This document shows, piece by piece, positions 1 to 11,689 of a stretch of DNA of 64,000 bases; position 1 is the stretch's first letter; each line of letters opens with the position of its first letter. The DNA is from Halomonas llamarensis. GTDB lineage: Bacteria > Pseudomonadota > Gammaproteobacteria > Pseudomonadales > Halomonadaceae. A program made the position numbers and the translations under genes. The stretch lies in contig NZ_JAMJPJ010000013.1 of the NCBI RefSeq assembly GCF_023555005.1, positions 27,609 to 91,608 of the forward strand, in the 5' to 3' direction. A model generated the notes under the pieces. The model searched no databases. It worked only from the letters and a program-made list of their open reading frames with translations, and was not told the DNA's origin.

Positions 1-1607
1 AGTGGCCGGACGCGGTGAGCGGTATCCACCGGTTGCACTTGAGCAAGCGGGTGACGCTCGATTTGCACTTTGGCGATACCGCCGAGCGGCTTGCATTGCT
101 CGATGGTCAGGTTGATGCCTGGTTTCTGGATGGCTTTGCGCCGTCAAAAAATCCTGAGATGTGGCAACCATCACTTTTCCACGCCATGGCGGCGCGCTCG
201 CGTCCAGGGGCGACGTTTGCCACCTTTACTTGCGCCGGAGTCGTTAAGCGCGGCCTGAAAGCCGCTGGCTTTCGCTGGCAAAAAGTGCCGGGCTTTGGGC
301 GCAAGCGGGAAATGCTCGCCGGTCATATCGACTTGCCGCCCGCTGATACACGCCGCCATGAAACGCCTTGGTTCACGCCACCACCGCCTCAGCCTGCCAA
401 GCACGTGGCGGTAATTGGCGCTGGCATCGCCGGGAGCAGTGTGGCTGCTGCATTGGCACGACGGGGTGTGGCAGTCACCGTGGTGGATAAAACCGCCCCG
501 GCCGCGGGCGGCTCGGGCAATCATCAAGGCGCGCTCTACGTTAAGCTCGCCGCTGAAACCAACGTGCAAAGCCGGGTTTACCTTAGCGGGCTCATGTACA
601 GCCGCCGCTGGCTTGAGTGGCTCGACCCAGCACGAACGCTGTGGAGCGAGAGCGGTGTGCTGCAACTGGCATTAAGCGAAAAAGAAGCCCAGCGGCAACG
701 CCGTTTTTTTGCTAATCATCCGCTGCCCGTCTCGCTACTCACCCTTCACCCGCGAGGCGAACTTGAACATATCGCCGGGCTTCACGTGGCGGGCGATCAG
801 GGGCTTTTCTACCCACAGGCAGGCTGGGTGCGGCCTAAGGCACTATGTGAGCGCTTACTATCTATACAAGAGGTTCGTTATCAACAAGGCGAAGTCACAC
901 AGTTGCGCCAAGGGGATGACGGCTGGCAGCTATTGATGGCAAACGGTGACCTATTAACGGCGGACCAAGTAGTGATTGCCAGCGCGTACCTGGCGAATGG
1001 CTTTGACCAAACACGCGCCCTGCCACTGCAGGCGGTTCGCGGCCAAGTATCGTGCGTGCCCTTACCGGCAGAAGTTACGGGCCCAGCACCGGTGATTTGC
1101 GCAGGAGGCTACGTACCGCCGGCGTTGGATGGCATGCTCACCTTTGGCGCGAGCTTTGTGCCGAATAGCGAAACGACCGGCGTTTCCCCTGAAGAGCACC
1201 AGCGTAACCTTGATGAGCTGCGCCAGAGCGTGCCAACGCTTGCCGATGCCCTGGAAAGCGCGGGGGTCACCCCAGAGCAATTGGCTGGCCGTGCGGCAGT
1301 GCGCGCAGCAAGCCCGGATAAATCGCCCTATGCAGGCCCAGTGCCGGATGCTAACGCCTGGCAAGCAGATTACGCTGTGTTGGGCAAAGACGCCACGCGC
1401 GTGCCGACGCAAACCGGTCAGCACCATCCGGGGCTTTGGATCAGCACGGCCCACGGCTCGCGAGGCTTAGCCAGCGCGCCGCTGTGCGCGGAAGTGATTG
1501 CCTCACGCATGTGCGACGAGCCGCTGCCACTAGAGGCGCCGCTAGCTGATCACCTTCACCCTGGACGGCGGATTATCAGCGCGCTGATTCGCCGCCAAGT
1601 ATTGTAG
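1..1607 (+). CDS. mnmC: MnmC, bifunctional tRNA mnm5U biosynthesis enzyme (5' end cut by window)
   Basis: The C-terminal oxidase domain removes the carboxymethyl group of cmnm5U34 in tRNA with FAD, and the N-terminal domain methylates the product with SAM. The reading frame is open from base 3, so the start lies upstream; a GTG at 15 is internal. The first ~110 residues carry the end of the methyltransferase domain (DAWFLDGFAPSKNPEMW, typical of this family). Then a dinucleotide-binding GxGxxG motif (VAVIGAGIAGSS) opens the FAD oxidase domain, which runs to the stop. About 130 residues seem to be missing compared with the ~670-residue full enzyme. The gene is convergent with yheU, 21 bp away. 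Confidence 0.95.
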   Translation, partial: WPDAVSGIHRLHLSKRVTLDLHFGDTAERLALLDGQVDAWFLDGFAPSKNPEMWQPSLFHAMAARSRPGATFATFTCAGVVKRGLKAAGFRWQKVPGFGRKREMLAGHIDLPPADTRRHETPWFTPPPPQPAKHVAVIGAGIAGSSVAAALARRGVAVTVVDKTAPAAGGSGNHQGALYVKLAAETNVQSRVYLSGLMYSRRWLEWLDPARTLWSESGVLQLALSEKEAQRQRRFFANHPLPVSLLTLHPRGELEHIAGLHVAGDQGLFYPQAGWVRPKALCERLLSIQEVRYQQGEVTQLRQGDDGWQLLMANGDLLTADQVVIASAYLANGFDQTRALPLQAVRGQVSCVPLPAEVTGPAPVICAGGYVPPALDGMLTFGASFVPNSETTGVSPEEHQRNLDELRQSVPTLADALESAGVTPEQLAGRAAVRAASPDKSPYAGPVPDANAWQADYAVLGKDATRVPTQTGQHHPGLWISTAHGSRGLASAPLCAEVIASRMCDEPLPLEAPLADHLHPGRRIISALIRRQVL

Positions 1608-1628
1608 CCTGCGCCTCCTCTCTAGCTG

Positions 1629-3997
<2,369 letters not shown>

Positions 3998-4007
3998 TTA
4001 TACAAAA

Positions 4008-4043
4008 ACACCCGCTGCCTGGCTTGGCAGCGGGTGTTTTTTT
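4008..4043 (-). terminator. Rho-independent terminator after zipA (bidirectional)
   Basis: A 12-bp perfect stem (ACACCCGCTGCC / GGCAGCGGGTGT) with a 6-nt loop is followed by T-runs on both strands. It lies between zipA and ligA. On the minus strand the T-run is followed by TATAAT (3997-4002), about 45 bp before the ligA ATG. It could serve as a -10 for ligA, but no good -35 is seen. Confidence 0.85.
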
Positions 4044-4080
4044 CATTTGCAACGTATGCGACGCGTAAAGGGAAACCGGA

Positions 4081-5685
4081 TCAGTGCGCCTGCATCTGCT
4101 GATGCAAGCGATGGCGACGCTCAAACTCATGTACACGCTGACGGGCAAACTCAATGGTTTGTGCCGTCATCACACTATGGTTCTCGTCTTTAAGCTCACC
4201 GCCTAAGTGGCGTACCACGACCATCGCCGTCTCGACCATGGCTTCAAAGGCAGCGCTACTATCCTCAGCGCCGGGTAACGGCATCAGGAATGTCACGCCA
4301 GGCGTGACAAACTCGTCCATCTCTTCGATTGGAAAAGAGCCCGGCTTCACTACGTTCACCATGGAGAACTGCAATTCACTGTCAGAACTCTCCGTTTCAA
4401 AGCGGTGAAACACTCCCATGCCTCGGCTATAGCGAAGGCCGCACATCATTAAAAGCTCCAGCAGTGTGCCGCCATCAAAGCCTTCCTTGTCTCGCGACAT
4501 CACGCTGATCACGATCACTTCTTCTGCGTTAGTCAGCGTGTTGCGGGCGTGCCCACCGCACACATCATGGCGTAGCGCTTTTTCCAATGTAGGGTGCGGG
4601 CGCACAACGTTATCGTAGCTGCCGTCATCATATTCAGCGTCTGCGTACGTATTGTCAGGTTGATCGTCTATCGCTCGCGCCCTTACTGGCGGTTCATCAG
4701 CTGGGGCCACTGCCTCAGCGGTTTTAGCAGCAGCGGCTTCTTGTTGAGCGTTTTTCTGCTCAGCGGCTAGGCGCGCTTGTTCAGCCTCAGCGGCCGCTTG
4801 GGCTTCTAGGCGCAACGTTTCTTCTCGCGCTTTGCGTTCGGCTTTTTCCTTGGCCTGCGCCTTGGCTCGCTCGGCTTTTGCTTCTTTCTTTTGCTGTTTC
4901 GCTTTACGCCGTTCGGCCATCCGCTCTTTTAGGGAATGCTTGATACCGTCAAAATCAACCAGTCGGTAGCTGTCATTCTCGTACTGCTCGTCGTCATCGG
5001 ATTCTTCACGCTCACCGGCAATGTCTCGGCGCAGCTGACGCCGTTTGGCTTTGTTATGCTGGGCGTGATGGGCTTTAACATCGTCCTCGTCGGCACGGAT
5101 ACCGCTTAACGTGGGCTGAGTATCGTCGATGTGTATCGTGGAAGTCTGCCATTCGTTGGCTTTATGGTTAGCTATATCAGCATGATCGGACACATGAACC
5201 TTTTTGGCTTTTTGAGCACTTGCCTTTTCATGGTCAGTGTCAGTTGGCTCAGCAGTCGCCGTGGGGGGTACCGAGAAGGTAGGTTCTGTCTGACGTGGTG
5301 ATTCAGCCGCTGACGTTTGGCCTGCCGCCGCTTTGAGATCGCTCGGAACGTCTTCTTTCGTCTCTTTCGCCCGCCGGAACTCTGAAAGCACCCGAGAAGG
5401 TCCGGGATGCGCTTGGCGCTCCAGTTTAGGCTTACCGCTCAAGCCACTATAATCCGCCGGTTTTAACACTCGCGCACCGCCGTTAGGTAGCTCCCAGCTC
5501 AGCTCTGCCTGGCGCTGCGCCTCTTCAGGATCTTTATCAGGGTTTTTGGTATCGCCAATGTCGGCACCGGCCGCTTGGTCTAACTGAGGTATTCGGCGTT
5601 GGCGCTGCAGCCGACGGACTCCATCAATGACGATCAGCGAAACCAACGCCAGCCCTAACACTATTAGCCATTCTCTTAGTTCCAT
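4081..5685 (-). CDS. zipA: Cell division protein ZipA
   Basis: Inner-membrane protein that binds the FtsZ C-terminal tail and tethers the Z ring. An N-terminal membrane anchor (about residues 5-22, LIVLGLALVSLIVIDGV) is followed by a basic patch (RRLQRQRR). A very long charged linker includes an Ala/Glu/Lys-rich coiled-coil stretch (about residues 250-325). A globular FtsZ-binding domain fills about residues 395-525 (EVIVISVMSRDKEGFDGG onward). At 534 residues it is much longer than E. coli ZipA (328), and the extra length is all in the linker. It lies downstream of smc, a common gammaproteobacterial order. Confidence 0.93.
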   Translation of the reverse strand: MELREWLIVLGLALVSLIVIDGVRRLQRQRRIPQLDQAAGADIGDTKNPDKDPEEAQRQAELSWELPNGGARVLKPADYSGLSGKPKLERQAHPGPSRVLSEFRRAKETKEDVPSDLKAAAGQTSAAESPRQTEPTFSVPPTATAEPTDTDHEKASAQKAKKVHVSDHADIANHKANEWQTSTIHIDDTQPTLSGIRADEDDVKAHHAQHNKAKRRQLRRDIAGEREESDDDEQYENDSYRLVDFDGIKHSLKERMAERRKAKQQKKEAKAERAKAQAKEKAERKAREETLRLEAQAAAEAEQARLAAEQKNAQQEAAAAKTAEAVAPADEPPVRARAIDDQPDNTYADAEYDDGSYDNVVRPHPTLEKALRHDVCGGHARNTLTNAEEVIVISVMSRDKEGFDGGTLLELLMMCGLRYSRGMGVFHRFETESSDSELQFSMVNVVKPGSFPIEEMDEFVTPGVTFLMPLPGAEDSSAAFEAMVETAMVVVRHLGGELKDENHSVMTAQTIEFARQRVHEFERRHRLHQQMQAH

Positions 5686-5946
5686 GTCGTACGTTCCATG
5701 GGTCGTTTTGCCGGTTAAAGACTCTCGTATTGAAACATCACGATCTGAACACTTCTAAAACATCAAACTCTGAGCACAACAGTTGAATATATAAACGTTA
5801 ACGCTGCTGTCCAGTTTGCCCAATCTATTACACTAAGCATAGCGTTAGTACGACAAAATAGGCCATTTTTTGCCTATTTTCACGTTTACGCGCCGCTTCA
5901 ACCTCTTTTTACTATTTAGTAACGCACTTTCAGGCTAGCCGCTTTA

Positions 5947-8900
5947 TTATGCATCAGCAAGCACAGCGGCTTCATCGACCCCTACCGCCACCAAGCGAGA
6001 CACCCCTGGCTCTTGCATGGTCACGCCCATTAGGCGCTCTGCCGCCTCCATCGCAATCTTATTATGGGTAATATAGATAAACTGCACGTTTTCCGACATC
6101 TCTTTAACCAATTTAGCGTAGCGCCCCACATTAGCATCATCCAGCGGCGCATCCACTTCATCCAACATACAAAACGGCGCAGGGTTAAGCTGAAAAATCG
6201 CAAACACAAGCGAAAGCGCGGTTAAGGCTTTTTCGCCACCGGAAAGAAGGTGGATGGTGCTGTTCTTTTTACCCGGCGGGCGCGCCATGATGGCCACCCC
6301 CGTTTCCAGCAAATCCTCACCGGTTAACGTCAACCACGCGGTGCCGCCACCAAATACCCGCGGAAAAAGGGCTTGGAGCCCACTATCGACCTGCTCGAAC
6401 GTCTCTTTGAAGCGCACACGTGTTTCTTGGTCAATGCGTCGAATCGCTCTTTCTAAGGTCTCCAGTGCTTCAGTTAATTCGGCGTGCTGCGCCTCTAAAT
6501 AGTTACGCCGCTCGGCTTGTTGGTCGTACTCTTCAATGGCCGCGAGGTTAATCGCGCCCAGACGGCGAATTTTGTCACTGGTCGCGTCTAACGTGCCCTG
6601 CCAGCTCGCTTCATCCGCGTCGTTAGGCAACTCTGTCGCCAACACCTCGGCATCGTGGCCTAGCTCGGCCAGGTGCTCATCCTGCGTGGCGGCTTTTAGT
6701 TCCAGCGCTTGAACCTCCATCCGGCGGTTTTGCAGCTGCTCACGGCTCTGCGCCAAATTACGCTCGTGAGACTGGCGTGCTAGCTCATCATGGCGCAACT
6801 GTTCAGCGATGGTTTGCGCTTGCTCGCGCGTTTCGTTGAGCCGATGCTCTTGCTGCTCACGCTGGAAAAGAAGTTCTTCTAACGCTTCAGAGGCAAGTTC
6901 ATCAGGCTCGATAAGCCCTTCACGTGTTTCTTCTAGCTCACTAATACGCTGCGATAAACGTTCTTCGCTTTCAGCACTACGCACTTTTTGTGCGTCAAGG
7001 CTCGCTTGCTCGACGGTTAAGCGCTCGCGCTCTAACGCTAAACGCTGCTGGTCGGCTTTAAGCGGTGCGTATTCATGATTAAGCCGTTCGCGTTGCTCAC
7101 GCTGCTGTTCACGCGCTGCACTGGCTTGATCACGATGCAATGCCGCCGCTTCAAGATGCTCCATCGCGTCGTTCCAACGAGCGCGCTGCTCTTCCAGCTT
7201 AAGATCAAGCTCGGCACCGTCTTGTTGCACCTTTTTAAGCTCATCATCCAACTCCTTGGCACGGCTTTCGAGATGCTCTACCTGCTGAGCAAGGCTGCGT
7301 TCTTTAAGCGCTAACTGCTGTCGCGTTTCAATACTCTCCCGCTCTTGCTGCGCATGGACATCGCGCGCTTCTTCCAGTGACTCCAGCGCGACAAGCGCCT
7401 CGTCACAGCGGGCTTGCGCCAGTGCTAACGCTTCCTGCTGCGCTTGGCATTGCGTTTGGCAATCACCAAAACGGCGACGCGTCACCAGTAGCGCATCAAT
7501 GGCCTCTCCCTCTGCTTGCTGACGCAGCCAGTCTGCGGACTGCCAAACGCCATCACGGCTAATGACGCTGTCACCTACCGGCAGCGATGCCAAGCGCGAT
7601 TTAATATCATCGGCATGTTCAACGCAGTGGATGGTGCCTAACCAAGCATTGAGTGCGCCCGCGCCTTGTACCAAGGCGGCAACGGTATGGTCAGGGGCTG
7701 AAATACCCGGTGTATCTGCCAGCAAGCACCAATCCGTTGCGAGCGCCTGGGGTAACGCGGCGAGTTTTTCTGGCGCTACCACACGGGCATTCATCCACGG
7801 GGCAAGAAGCCAAGACGCTACGCTTTCCCAGCCGGGTGCCACCTGAAGAACTTCACCCAGCCGCGGGGCATTTGCCAGGCCGTGGGCATCGAGCGTCGTC
7901 AGTAACGCCGGGTCGTGGTCGGTTAGCTGTGCGTCAATCAACGCGGCCAGCGAGGCCTGCTCGCCTTCTAAGCGGCTGAGCGTTGTTCGCGCTTCATCAC
8001 GCTGGGCGTTAGCCTCTTGCTGCTCGCGCTTCGCCTCAGCAAGGCGCGGCTGCCACGTCTCGCGTTCAAGATTAAGCTGCTGCGTTTGCGCATCGGCCGC
8101 GCTGTGTTGCTCTTGCGCTTTAGCATGCTCGGCGCGCAGTGCATTAAGATCCGCAATATCGCTACGCTGTTGACGGCGGCGCTGCTGCTCGGTGTGTAAG
8201 CGCTTTAATTGCTGCTCAATATCATGCAGCTGATCTTGACTACGCTCAGCGCTTCGGCTTGCTTGGCGCCATTGTTCGTCAGCATCAGACCAAGCGGCTT
8301 CAGCACTTTCCAGCGCGGGCGACGCCTCAGACATTGCGTGCTCAAGGGTTTCCAGCTGCTCCTCTAGCGCCTCGGCTTCCGGCAGCAGTGCGTCTAATCG
8401 CTCTTCAATGGTAAGCAAGCGCTCACTATCTGATTCCCCTAATTCACGCTGCTCATTGAGCTCGCGTCGAGCATTATCGATATCGCTGGCAAGCTGAGCT
8501 AGGCGGCTACGGCGGTGGGATTGGTCCTGTTCTAAGCGGGCGATACGCGTGGTGGTATCGTAAAACTGCTGCTGGTGTCGCTCTAATACGTCGGCAAGTT
8601 CATCGTGCTGCTCGCGCGCCTGCTCCAGACGCGTTTCGCATTCGCGCACACCAAAGACGTCTTTTTCGACACTGATTTCAAGCTCTCGCACGCGGTTTTC
8701 TTGCTGCTGCTGTTCGGCCCGCAGCGCGCGGGCGCGCAGCAGCGCAAGCTCGCCTTTGAGGCGGTGCTCTTGCTGCTTCAGGGTTTGATAGCGCTTTGCC
8801 GCTTCGGCTTGACGCTTTAAGCGCTCTAGCTGCTTATCCAGCTCTTCGCGAATGTCGTCGAGGCGATCAAGGTTTTCTTGGGTGCGGCGCATGCGGTTTT

Positions 8901-9441
8901 CGGTTTCGCGACGCCGCTCTTTGTATTTAGAAATGCCAGCGGCTTCTTCCAGGGTGGCACGCAGATCATCCGGGCGTGCTTCGATTAACCGCGAGATCAT
9001 GCCTTGGCCAATAATGGCGTAGGAACGCGGCCCGAGGCCCGTCCCCATAAAGAGATCCGCGATATCTCGTCGACGGCATTTCTGACCATTAAAGAAGTAG
9101 TGAGATTGGCCGTCGCGGGTAACCTGTCGTTTCACCGCAATTTCAGCGTATTGGGCGTAGGGACCACCCATCATACCGTCACGGTTATCGAATTTCAGCT
9201 CGATAGCGGCTTGCCCCACCGGCTTGCGCACAGTAGAGCCATTAAAAATCACGTCCGCCATCGACTCGCCACGCAACGTTTTGGCCGATGATTCGCCCAT
9301 CACCCAGCGTACCGCGTCAATAATATTCGATTTACCACAGCCATTAGGCCCAACGATGGCCGTCATATTGCCATCGAAGGGTACGGTGATGGGGTCAACG
9401 AAAGATTTGAACCCGACCAGGCGGATGGAGGTTAAACGCAT
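5947..9441 (-). CDS. smc: Chromosome partition protein SMC
   Basis: ATPase that folds and segregates the chromosome as a dimer with kleisin partners. It has an N-terminal Walker A (GPNGCGKSNIID), two long coiled-coil arms rich in Glu/Gln/Arg, a central hinge near the middle of the chain, then a C-terminal signature (LLSGGEKALTAL) and Walker B (CMLDEVDAPLDD). The ATG at 9441 gives the usual start MRLTSIRLVGFKSF and 1164 residues; an in-frame TTG at 9456 is less likely. It starts 18 bp after the ccmI stop, so part of its expression may come from the ccm transcript. The 261-bp gap to zipA (5686-5946) is AT-rich, with no gene seen. Confidence 0.97.
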   Translation of the reverse strand: MRLTSIRLVGFKSFVDPITVPFDGNMTAIVGPNGCGKSNIIDAVRWVMGESSAKTLRGESMADVIFNGSTVRKPVGQAAIELKFDNRDGMMGGPYAQYAEIAVKRQVTRDGQSHYFFNGQKCRRRDIADLFMGTGLGPRSYAIIGQGMISRLIEARPDDLRATLEEAAGISKYKERRRETENRMRRTQENLDRLDDIREELDKQLERLKRQAEAAKRYQTLKQQEHRLKGELALLRARALRAEQQQQENRVRELEISVEKDVFGVRECETRLEQAREQHDELADVLERHQQQFYDTTTRIARLEQDQSHRRSRLAQLASDIDNARRELNEQRELGESDSERLLTIEERLDALLPEAEALEEQLETLEHAMSEASPALESAEAAWSDADEQWRQASRSAERSQDQLHDIEQQLKRLHTEQQRRRQQRSDIADLNALRAEHAKAQEQHSAADAQTQQLNLERETWQPRLAEAKREQQEANAQRDEARTTLSRLEGEQASLAALIDAQLTDHDPALLTTLDAHGLANAPRLGEVLQVAPGWESVASWLLAPWMNARVVAPEKLAALPQALATDWCLLADTPGISAPDHTVAALVQGAGALNAWLGTIHCVEHADDIKSRLASLPVGDSVISRDGVWQSADWLRQQAEGEAIDALLVTRRRFGDCQTQCQAQQEALALAQARCDEALVALESLEEARDVHAQQERESIETRQQLALKERSLAQQVEHLESRAKELDDELKKVQQDGAELDLKLEEQRARWNDAMEHLEAAALHRDQASAAREQQREQRERLNHEYAPLKADQQRLALERERLTVEQASLDAQKVRSAESEERLSQRISELEETREGLIEPDELASEALEELLFQREQQEHRLNETREQAQTIAEQLRHDELARQSHERNLAQSREQLQNRRMEVQALELKAATQDEHLAELGHDAEVLATELPNDADEASWQGTLDATSDKIRRLGAINLAAIEEYDQQAERRNYLEAQHAELTEALETLERAIRRIDQETRVRFKETFEQVDSGLQALFPRVFGGGTAWLTLTGEDLLETGVAIMARPPGKKNSTIHLLSGGEKALTALSLVFAIFQLNPAPFCMLDEVDAPLDDANVGRYAKLVKEMSENVQFIYITHNKIAMEAAERLMGVTMQEPGVSRLVAVGVDEAAVLADA

Positions 9442-9459
9442 AGTAAGGGCCGCCAACGA

Positions 9460-10707
9460 TCACTCAAAGACACGATCCACAACGACCTCTACGGCTTCAT
9501 CTTCTTCAACCGGGCCAACCGTGACGCCGTCTAAATCACCGAAGAGATCCCCTGGTTGCGGCGTGGCTTGCCCTGAACGTGAAACGCGCACCATCAAACG
9601 TGCTTGCTGCACTAGCGATAGCGAGGCTTCTGGTGACATGGCGTTGGTTTCATCTAATACAACCGTCATGGGCAACGCCGAGACCTGTGCCCTGACCACG
9701 GCAAGCGGTGGTAGCTCGCCTTCCATATCGCGCGCCGTAATAAAGACGGTGGCATCGTTAGGGACAGTATCAGCCAGCGATTCATCTAGCGAAACCTTGA
9801 CGCGAACCCCCGGGCCTTGAGCCTGCCCGATATCCGCTTGCTCAGGCTCCACGCCCATACGGCGCTGGGCCACGCGGATACCTTCCCGCAACGACGAGGC
9901 CGTGTCTTCGTCGTCAATATTGGCCAGCGCGCGGCGCCAGCGATCAATCGCGGTTTCGTACTCGCTGCGGTCAAACGCGTGCACCCCTAAAAGCCCTAGC
10001 ACGGTGGGCTGACGCGGATCCTGCTCAAGTGTCTCATCTACCAGCGCCTGCACTTCCGACGTGAGTTCACGCCCTTCCATAAAAAAACGTAGCTGAGCGA
10101 GCTGGGCTAGCAACGGCGCCAGGCGGCCTTCGATATCGATCAGCCGCTCAAGCGCATTAACGGCTTTTTCAACTTGGCCCGTTTCACGATAGAGCGGAAA
10201 GAGCTCAGACCACACGTTAGGGTTATCGGGCTGTCGCTCAGCTTGCGCTTCCATCCGCTCGATATACATCGCAAGCGACGCCTCCGGATCAGCCTGCACC
10301 TCGCGACGGGTTTCCAGCAGCATCAAGTCACCTTCAGCGCCCTGAAACTGGTACCAGACAACACTGACCGCTACCACGCTCAGCATAACCAACGGCACGA
10401 CAAAACGCCCTGATGTGTACGTTTTCAGTGGGCGTCGTTTGAGGTTTTGGGTGTCTTCTAGCAGGCTGCGCTCTAGCTCAAGGCGGTCTTCTTCAAAACG
10501 CGAATCATCAATATCACCGCGCGCGCGCACTGCTTCCAGCGAGGCGAGGCGGCGCTTAAAGATGGCGACATTTTGCTCTGCGGAGGTATCGTTGGCTTCG
10601 AATGCTTGCTGCGTATCGTGCAGCTTTCGCGCTTGTCGAAGCGGCAATACCAAAAGCCAGAGTGCCGGCAACAATAAAACGGCAAACGCAATCCACAGCA
10701 GCGTCAT
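9460..10707 (-). CDS. ccmI: Cytochrome c maturation protein CcmI
   Basis: Membrane-bound chaperone that holds unfolded apocytochrome c for heme attachment. A first membrane segment is at residues 2-22, followed by a cytoplasmic leucine-zipper-like loop (AIFKRRLASLEAVRARGDID, a family hallmark). A second membrane segment is near residues 95-115 and a periplasmic TPR region follows (about 130-290). The C-terminal extension beyond the TPRs is typical of longer forms. Its ATG overlaps the ccmH stop by 4 bp. It is the last ccm gene, directly upstream of smc. Confidence 0.92.
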   Translation of the reverse strand: MTLLWIAFAVLLLPALWLLVLPLRQARKLHDTQQAFEANDTSAEQNVAIFKRRLASLEAVRARGDIDDSRFEEDRLELERSLLEDTQNLKRRPLKTYTSGRFVVPLVMLSVVAVSVVWYQFQGAEGDLMLLETRREVQADPEASLAMYIERMEAQAERQPDNPNVWSELFPLYRETGQVEKAVNALERLIDIEGRLAPLLAQLAQLRFFMEGRELTSEVQALVDETLEQDPRQPTVLGLLGVHAFDRSEYETAIDRWRRALANIDDEDTASSLREGIRVAQRRMGVEPEQADIGQAQGPGVRVKVSLDESLADTVPNDATVFITARDMEGELPPLAVVRAQVSALPMTVVLDETNAMSPEASLSLVQQARLMVRVSRSGQATPQPGDLFGDLDGVTVGPVEEDEAVEVVVDRVFE

Positions 10708-11171
10708 GAAGACCTCTCGCGGTTAATGAGTTCATCCAGGCGGGCTCGCTCTTCGGCACTCAGCGAAGTCGCCGATGCATTGCGCCGTGCACGCACCATC
10801 CATACCACTAGTAAAACGCCCAACAGCACCAACACAACCGGTAGACCCCATAGCAGGTACGTGCGGTTTTCTAAGCGCGGGTTATAGAGAATGTACTGTC
10901 CAAAGCGCTGCACCATATGGTTGATAATTTCGGTATCGGATTGACCATCCTGAAGCAATTGATAGACACGCTCGCGCATATCACCCGAAATTGGGGCATC
11001 AGAATCGTTGATGGCCTGGTTCTCACACAGCGGACAGCGCATCGACGCCGTAAGATCTTGGTAACGCTCCTTTGTCACAGGGTCCTCAAACTCACGGATT
11101 TCCTCTGCGCCTAACGCGCTGCTGGCGAGAACCCATAGTAGCGTAGCGATAAGCCAACGATTCAGCGCCAT
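10704..11171 (-). CDS. ccmH: Cytochrome c maturation protein CcmH
   Basis: Periplasm-facing thiol oxidoreductase that keeps the CxxCH cysteines of apocytochrome c reduced for heme ligation. It has a signal peptide (residues 1-21, ending SALGAEE), the active-site motif MRCPLCENQAI, a helical domain and a C-terminal membrane anchor (LLWGLPVVLVLLGVLLVVWMV), then a short basic cytoplasmic tail. At 155 residues it is the short form without TPRs, consistent with a separate ccmI next to it. It overlaps ccmG by 10 bp. Confidence 0.95.
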   Translation of the reverse strand: MALNRWLIATLLWVLASSALGAEEIREFEDPVTKERYQDLTASMRCPLCENQAINDSDAPISGDMRERVYQLLQDGQSDTEIINHMVQRFGQYILYNPRLENRTYLLWGLPVVLVLLGVLLVVWMVRARRNASATSLSAEERARLDELINRERSS

Positions 11172-11689
11172 TTTTCCACCTCCGGCATAATGGTATCGCG
11201 CACGTCAGTGGGGGCAATATACCCTGTATGGTGATAACGAATGATGCCGTCCGCGTCGACCAAAAACGTCTCCGGTGCGCCATAAACCCCAAGGTCAAAA
11301 CCGATATCGCCCTCCGGGTCGAAAATATTCAACTCAAAAGGATTGCCGAATTCACTTAAGAATTCTCGCCCCTTCTCACGGGTATCTCGGTAGTTAACAC
11401 CCACCATACGAACATCGCGATCAGCAAGATCGAGTAGCTGCGGCATTTCCTGTTTGCAGGCCGGGCACCACTCGCCCCACACATTGACGAGCGTCACTTC
11501 ACCGGTTAGCACGCTCTGATCAACGCGACGATTTGGGTCTTCTAGCGTGCTTGCCTCAAACGCGGGAAAGTCGCGCGCCACTAACGCTGAATCGCGATAC
11601 GAGGGGTCTTCCGAAAGGCGCAGATAAAGAAACACGGCGAGCAACAAAAAACCCACCAATGGCAAAAAAAGCAGTAACCGACGTTTCAT
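11162..11689 (-). CDS. ccmG: Thiol:disulfide interchange protein CcmG (DsbE)
   Basis: Membrane-anchored thioredoxin-fold reductase for apocytochrome c and CcmH, supplied with electrons from DsbD/CcdA. It has an N-terminal anchor (LLLFLPLVGFLLLAVFLYL), the active site WGEWCPACKQEMP, and the family GVNYRD and YGAPETFLVD motifs with the cis-proline loop. The 175-residue length is normal. Its ATG overlaps the ccmF stop (11686-11689). Confidence 0.95.
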   Translation of the reverse strand: MKRRLLLFLPLVGFLLLAVFLYLRLSEDPSYRDSALVARDFPAFEASTLEDPNRRVDQSVLTGEVTLVNVWGEWCPACKQEMPQLLDLADRDVRMVGVNYRDTREKGREFLSEFGNPFELNIFDPEGDIGFDLGVYGAPETFLVDADGIIRYHHTGYIAPTDVRDTIMPEVEKWR

